Below, piece by piece: positions 51,001-57,000 of a stretch of 58,973 nt of DNA. This DNA comes from Actinospineispora acaciae DSM 45401 (lineage in GTDB: Bacteria > Actinomycetota > Actinomycetes > Mycobacteriales > Pseudonocardiaceae): positions 1 through 58,973 of the forward strand of contig NZ_JIAI01000025.1 of NCBI RefSeq assembly GCF_000620785.1. The letters run 5' to 3'. Both the position numbers and the translations under genes were made by a program. Each line of letters starts with the position of its first letter. Position 1 is the stretch's first letter. The notes under the pieces were generated by a model that made no database searches, had not been told where the DNA came from, and worked only from the letters and a program-made list of their open reading frames with translations.

Positions 51001-54000
51001 GGCTGCTGCAGCAATTCCTGCGCGAACACCTTCCTCCCGAGGCGGACCTGCCCGTGCACTGTCGGGACACGGTGGCGAACCTGCCCCGTTGGGTTCGAGG
51101 GACGCTGGTCGGTCGAGCTCGGGCCAAGACCAGCAACCACCTCGACGGCTGCCCGGCATGCCAGCGCTACGCGGCCGAGTTGGGCAAGATCAACGCCAGC
51201 ATCGCCGAGCACGGAACCAAGCGGCCGCGCGCCGTGGAGGACAGGCACGGTGGCACCGAACCCGACGCCGCGGTGCCGGCGCTCCTCGGCGTGCTGTCCG
51301 ACGACACGACCATCGGCCGGATCGTCGGCGCGGCCCTGCTCGCCTACGTGACGTGGCGATACGTCATCCAGCCAAGGGCACCACCGTGGCTGCGCGCGCT
51401 CCAGGCCTTGCTGAAGGACCGGCTGGCCGCGTGGGGTCGATCGCTGGTCCGGTGGTCGGAGGCGGCGCTGGAGGTCGGCACCGAGACCGAGCGCGGACCC
51501 GACCCGCTGACATGGCGAGGGGTTCTTCGCTGGGCGCGGAGCCCGGCGGGTCTCGACATCCTGTCGCGCGTCGGCTTCGCCGTCGGCGTGGAGGCGGTCA
51601 TCGGCATGATCTGGCCGGCCGCCGCCGGGTACGGCGTGGCCGCCGCGATGGTCCCCGGCCGGTTCGGCTCGTCCCGGGGGAGCAACCCGCTTGCGGAGGC
51701 CGAGCGCCTGCTGAGGGAGCTCAACGGACTGCGCGCGGAGGATTCGGGCACCGCGCTGTTGGTCGACGCGGCCACCGCCCTGGCGCACGCCGAGCTGGCG
51801 CTGCCCGGGATGTCACCGAGCGAGCTGGAACGTTTCGACGCGGCGGACCGGGCGCTGCGCGGGCTGCGTGACCTCCATCCGGCGCTCACGGCGGCGGAGG
51901 TGGACGGCCGGTCCGGGCTCACGTCCGCCTGGCACAACGGCATCGCGGTGTACAAGATCCCGACGGCCGACGGTGTCCTGGTGGTCGATCCGAATGTGGT
52001 GACCCGGCTGGCCGAGCGGGCAGCCTGGCTGCCGACGGTGCTGTCCGTGACCGAGCGGCTGCTCTGGCTCCTGGACCTGGTTGCCGGTGCCGCGCGCACG
52101 GACCACGAGCGGAGCCGACTCACCGGCCACCTGCTCGTCCGCCGGTTCGACTTCAGTGTGCCGGTGGCGCTGGGGCCGCCGACCAGCGGCGGAGTGACCA
52201 CCCGTGTGGCCTTGACCACGAGGCGGGCGGACGCCGATACGCAGTCGCTGGTCGGCGTCTACCCGGTCACCGAGAACACCCCCCTCGACCCGACGATCCT
52301 GACCAGGCCGGACACCGCGGCCGTCCCGCCCGGCGCCAGCCTCGCCAGCACCCCGACCGCGCCGAGCCCGGACCGGGTCGAGCTGGTCATCCCCCGTCCC
52401 GACGGCCTCACCGTCGGCCCGGGCGCGCTGGTCACCGACCGGGGAAGCCGCCGGCACAAGCCCAACGAGGACGCCGGCGCCGTCGCCGCCGCCTCGGGTC
52501 GGCTCGTCGTCGTGGTCACCGACGGTGTCGGCTCGTCGGGCAACGCCGACCGAGGCGCCCTGGCGGCCGCCAGGGCCGGTGCCGCCGGCCTGGTCCGTGC
52601 CTTCGGCAGCCTCGCGCGCATGACCCGCTACGCGCTCGACGCCGCCCACCGCGACGTGCTGGAGGTGCCGGCCACCGATCGGGGCGCCCCCGCCACCACC
52701 TACCTGTCGGCCCTGCTCACCGAGCGAGCGGACGACCGGACCCAAATCCTCCTGGGGTGGAACGGGGACACCGACGCCTACTGGGTCACCCGGACCACGG
52801 TGACCTTGCTGACCGCACCACACCACGATCGAAAGAAGAAGCACGTACTCCAGCAGTGGCTCGGTGCGGGCGGCCAGCCCCACCTTGCCGGCGTGCGCGA
52901 GTTCATCCCCGACGAGGCCGGGATGCTGGTCCTGGCCAGCGACGGCCTGACCCACTACCTGTCCGAGGAAGCCACCGAGCTCACCGCCATCTCGTCGCTC
53001 GACCCGCGTGCGGCCGCCCGGTGGCTCGCCACGTTCGCCGTGCGCAAAGGCGGCGATGACAACATCACCGTCGCCGTCATCCCAGTGCTGGCGCGCACGC
53101 GCACCGAGGTAGGCAGCCCCCGTATCGATTCCCTGGACGTCCAGCCAGACTCACCGCCCGTCGACAAGGAACCGGCCCACGGGGGCCCCGCGCCGTTCCG
53201 TGTCCGGAACTGGGACTGGCTCAGCCCCGCCGTTCGCCAGCGTTTCCGGGGGGCGGCCTCGCTGGTGCAGGGCAGCGCCCCGGGTCTGCGGCTGGCCGGC
53301 ACCGGCCCGGTATGGGTGAGCATCCTGCCCGACGCCGAGTTCGAAGCCGCCTGGGCCACCCACTCGAACCTGCCCGCACCGGCCGTGGCCTTCGCGCGCC
53401 CGGGCAGGCGGGAGATGGTGCTACGAGAAAGCCTGTTCGCGGCGGCACCGGCCGGCGCCACCGCGTCCATCCTGGCCGCGTTCGACACCGCCGAGGTGGT
53501 GCTGCACGAGCTGGTACACCTCGCCGCCCCCATAGCCGACCCGCTGGTGGACGAGCACCACGCGCGGTGGGTAACGAGCCTGGCCGCCGAGGTGTGGCAC
53601 GCCGGGCTGTCCGGTGACCAGCATCGGATCGAGCGGGCCCACGCCGAGGCGGACGCATGGCGGCCGGGGGAGCTCCCGCCCGCTGGTTACCCGATGCCGG
53701 GCCGCTCCGAGCTACCGGACAGCCCGGACGTACGGCTCCACGGTGGCCATGGCCCGCCGGGCGGGCCGCAGGCTATGGACGAGATCGTCGCGCGGCTGGC
53801 GGCGTCGTACAACCTGAAGGCCAGCACGGTGTGGCGGGCGTCCGTGGCCGGCACACGAGAAGCGACCCTGGACCTGCACCGCGCGGGGGACGCCTGGCCT
53901 CGCGGGCAAGGCATCGACGATCCGGTGGCGATCGGCTGGGTACACCGGCCGAGTGGACGCCGGGTCGTCTCGGTCAGCGCCGACCGGTTCGACCTGATCT

Positions 54001-57000
54001 TCGACCTGATCGAGCTGGCCGAGCGGGCCGATGATCCGGACCTGACCGCGGCGCTCTCTGGCTGGCTGCGACAGCTCCACCACGACCATCCCGGCACGTC
54101 GCGCGACAACCCGGTGCTCACCTACTCCCCGACGGTCGACCACGGCCTGCTGGAGCGGGCAAAGGCCAGGGCGGCCAAGCTGATCGGGCTGATCAAGCAG
54201 GCCTGGCGACACCTGCACCGGGCCGCGCACGCGATCTCCGCCGTCGACCGCGCCCTGATCGATGGCGAGGACGCCGAGGCCCCGTCAATTGCGGCGCGGG
54301 AGGCGCTGGACGAGTTCCGGTCGGTGATGGACAAGGCGCGACGGATCGAGCGAGCAACGTGGTCCACCTTCGCCCTGGCAGTCACGATCGCCGTCGAGAT
54401 CGAGAACAAGATGACCGAGGAGCCGATGGGCGCCGTGGTGCATGAGCTCCTCGCCGGTCCTGCCGGTCCTGACGGGCCTGCGGAACGTCGGTACTCGGCG
54501 ATCTTGATGATCGAGAACGCCGCGCTCTACCTGGACTGGGGGGCCAGGGACTTGGCGGCGGACTGGTTGACGCGCGCGGAGGACCTCCTGAACCGTGCCG
54601 ACGAGGAGGACACCGACGAGGAAACCGTCCGTGCCGTGGCCACTGCCCGGGACTGGCTCGGCGACCGCTCCGTGTACGAGCTGAGCGGCGCTGACACCAC
54701 GACCACGGCGGACGAGATGTGGTCGAACGCGCACGCGCGGAGCCCCAACGGGGCGTTGGGCACGACGCTCGGGGACCGGCTGCGGGCGGTGGCCGAACAT
54801 CTGCGGTCCGTGCTGGGCTGGGCGATCGCGGTGGTGGCCGTCATGTCGGCGGCCGTGCTGGGCGTCCTCGCCGACTCCCATCCGGCGGTGACGGACGCGG
54901 CGAGTGTCGTGCGGGGCACCCCCTCGCCGGCCGGGAACACGGCGGCGTTGTCGGTGGTGGGGCTGTTCACGCTGGCGCGGCCGGTGCGGGCGCTGGTGCG
55001 GCGATGGTGGCCGGCGGGCCAGGACGGCTGGTTGGTGCGCTGGGCTCGCGGCCCGCCGGACCTGGCCGTTGAGCTGGCACGGATGGATGCCCGGCTGGAC
55101 AAGGCCTACCGGCGGTGGTTCGACGCGACGGACCCGTCCGGGCGTCGACGCGCGGCCAGGCAGGTGCGGCGGGCGCAACACCGGCTGGAGGGGCTGTGGA
55201 CCGAGCTGGCGCGCGCGGAGCACCCGAACGAGCGGTCCGCTCCGGAGGAGCTCGGCCAGGTGCTCGCGGGCCTGGTGGCGACCGGGGAGCCGATCGTGGT
55301 GGTCTCCGGCATCGACGTGGCGCGGGGGGTGCCGGCGGCTTCGGCTCGGCCGGCGGCGCTGGTGCCCGGGGCCACCGCCCTGGTTCGCGCCAACGCGGAG
55401 CTCGGGGCGTCGGTCGAGGTCGGTATCCGCCAGTCCGACGGCCGGGTGCTGGCGGTGTTCGACCCGGCGTGGGTCGAGGCGCTGGACAGGTTCAACGAGA
55501 AGCATTTCAGCCACGCCCTCACCGCCGCCGGGGTTGAGGTCATCGACAAGCTCGGCCCCAGCGGCGAGGAACGGCTGGCGCGCACCTACGACTGGCGCAA
55601 CACCACGTCACGACCCGGCGACCTGGACCGGTTGGCCGAGCACGCCGAGGCCGACCCTCGGTTCCGGGTGCGGTGGGGGGCAACCTCGTTGACCCTGACC
55701 GACGCGTCGATGCCCGACACGGAGGGCTTGGGGGTCACCGTGCTCGCCGGCGATCGCTCCGCCACCCTGAGCATCCACGACCCGGTCGGCTACGCCCGAT
55801 TGCATCTGGCGCTCAACCGGCTGCTGCTTGCCCATCACGTCGACAGCGACCTCGCGGACGCAGCGACGGCTGGCGACCGGGGCGGTGACCGTGCACCCGA
55901 ACCGGTCATGGAATCGCGCTCGGAACCGGATGCCTCCCGGATACTCGACGAGGCCTTCCGGCTGGCGAGGCACGGGGCGCGAGAACGCGCTTACCGCCTG
56001 TTGGCCGACCTCGTCCAGCGCCTGGACGAGCGGTTACAAGCGCACCGGGAGTCCGCGGCTCGCGCGCATCGGGCATCCGTCGAGGACCCGTCGACCGAGG
56101 CTCTCAACCGGCGTGGCCTTGACGAAGAGCTGGCCAGGATCAGCGCCAACCCTGATCTGGGTGGGCGTGGGGTCGTGGTCGCACTGATCGACTTCGACAA
56201 GTTCAAAGACTTCAACGCCAGGTACGGCGAAGCGGCCGGGGAAAAGGCGCGCAAGCGGCTCGTCGCCATGCTGAAGGTGGCGCTGCCCGACTCGAAGGTA
56301 GTGCTGTGGGGTGGCGACGAGGTCGTCGTCATGCTGCTCAACGCCGACCTCGACAGGGCGGTCACGGCGTTCGAGGCGGTTCGGAAGCGGACCCACACCG
56401 AGAAGCGGTTCGGTGGGAGCGTCGCCCCGATCACGACGATCAGCGTCGGGGTGGCCCACACCAGGTCGTTCCCACTCGCCATCGGGCAACTGCGCGAACA
56501 GGCCGACCAGGCGCTGTACCAGGCCAAGGACTGGGGTCGCGACCGCGTCGCCTACCTCGACCAGGCAAGCGGCATGATCCGCGACGCGCGGAAACCCGCG
56601 AACGCCACCCCGATCGGCCCGACAACGGCCGAGCTCCCCGCGACGTCCGAGGTCGCCGGACGGCCCGTGGTGGAACGGCCCGATCCAGAACGGGTGCTGG
56701 CCGAGGTCCATGAATGGCTGGCCGGCCGGGGGCAGTGGCGGCGGGCGCGCGCCGCGGTGGCCCGGTTCGTCGAGGCCTGCGAGGCGTACCACGAGCAGGC
56801 CGAGCGGGACCGCGCGGCCGCCAAGCGCGACTATCTCACCAACGCCCTCAACGACAGGGGCTTGAGCCGCCACCTGGACGCGCTCATCGGCGACCCGGTC
56901 GCGGCGGGTCGGGGTGTCGCGGTGGCGGTGGTGACCATTGACGACTTCAGCGAGATCAACAACGCCCACGGGCACCCCGCCGGAGACCTCGCCCTGCGGT

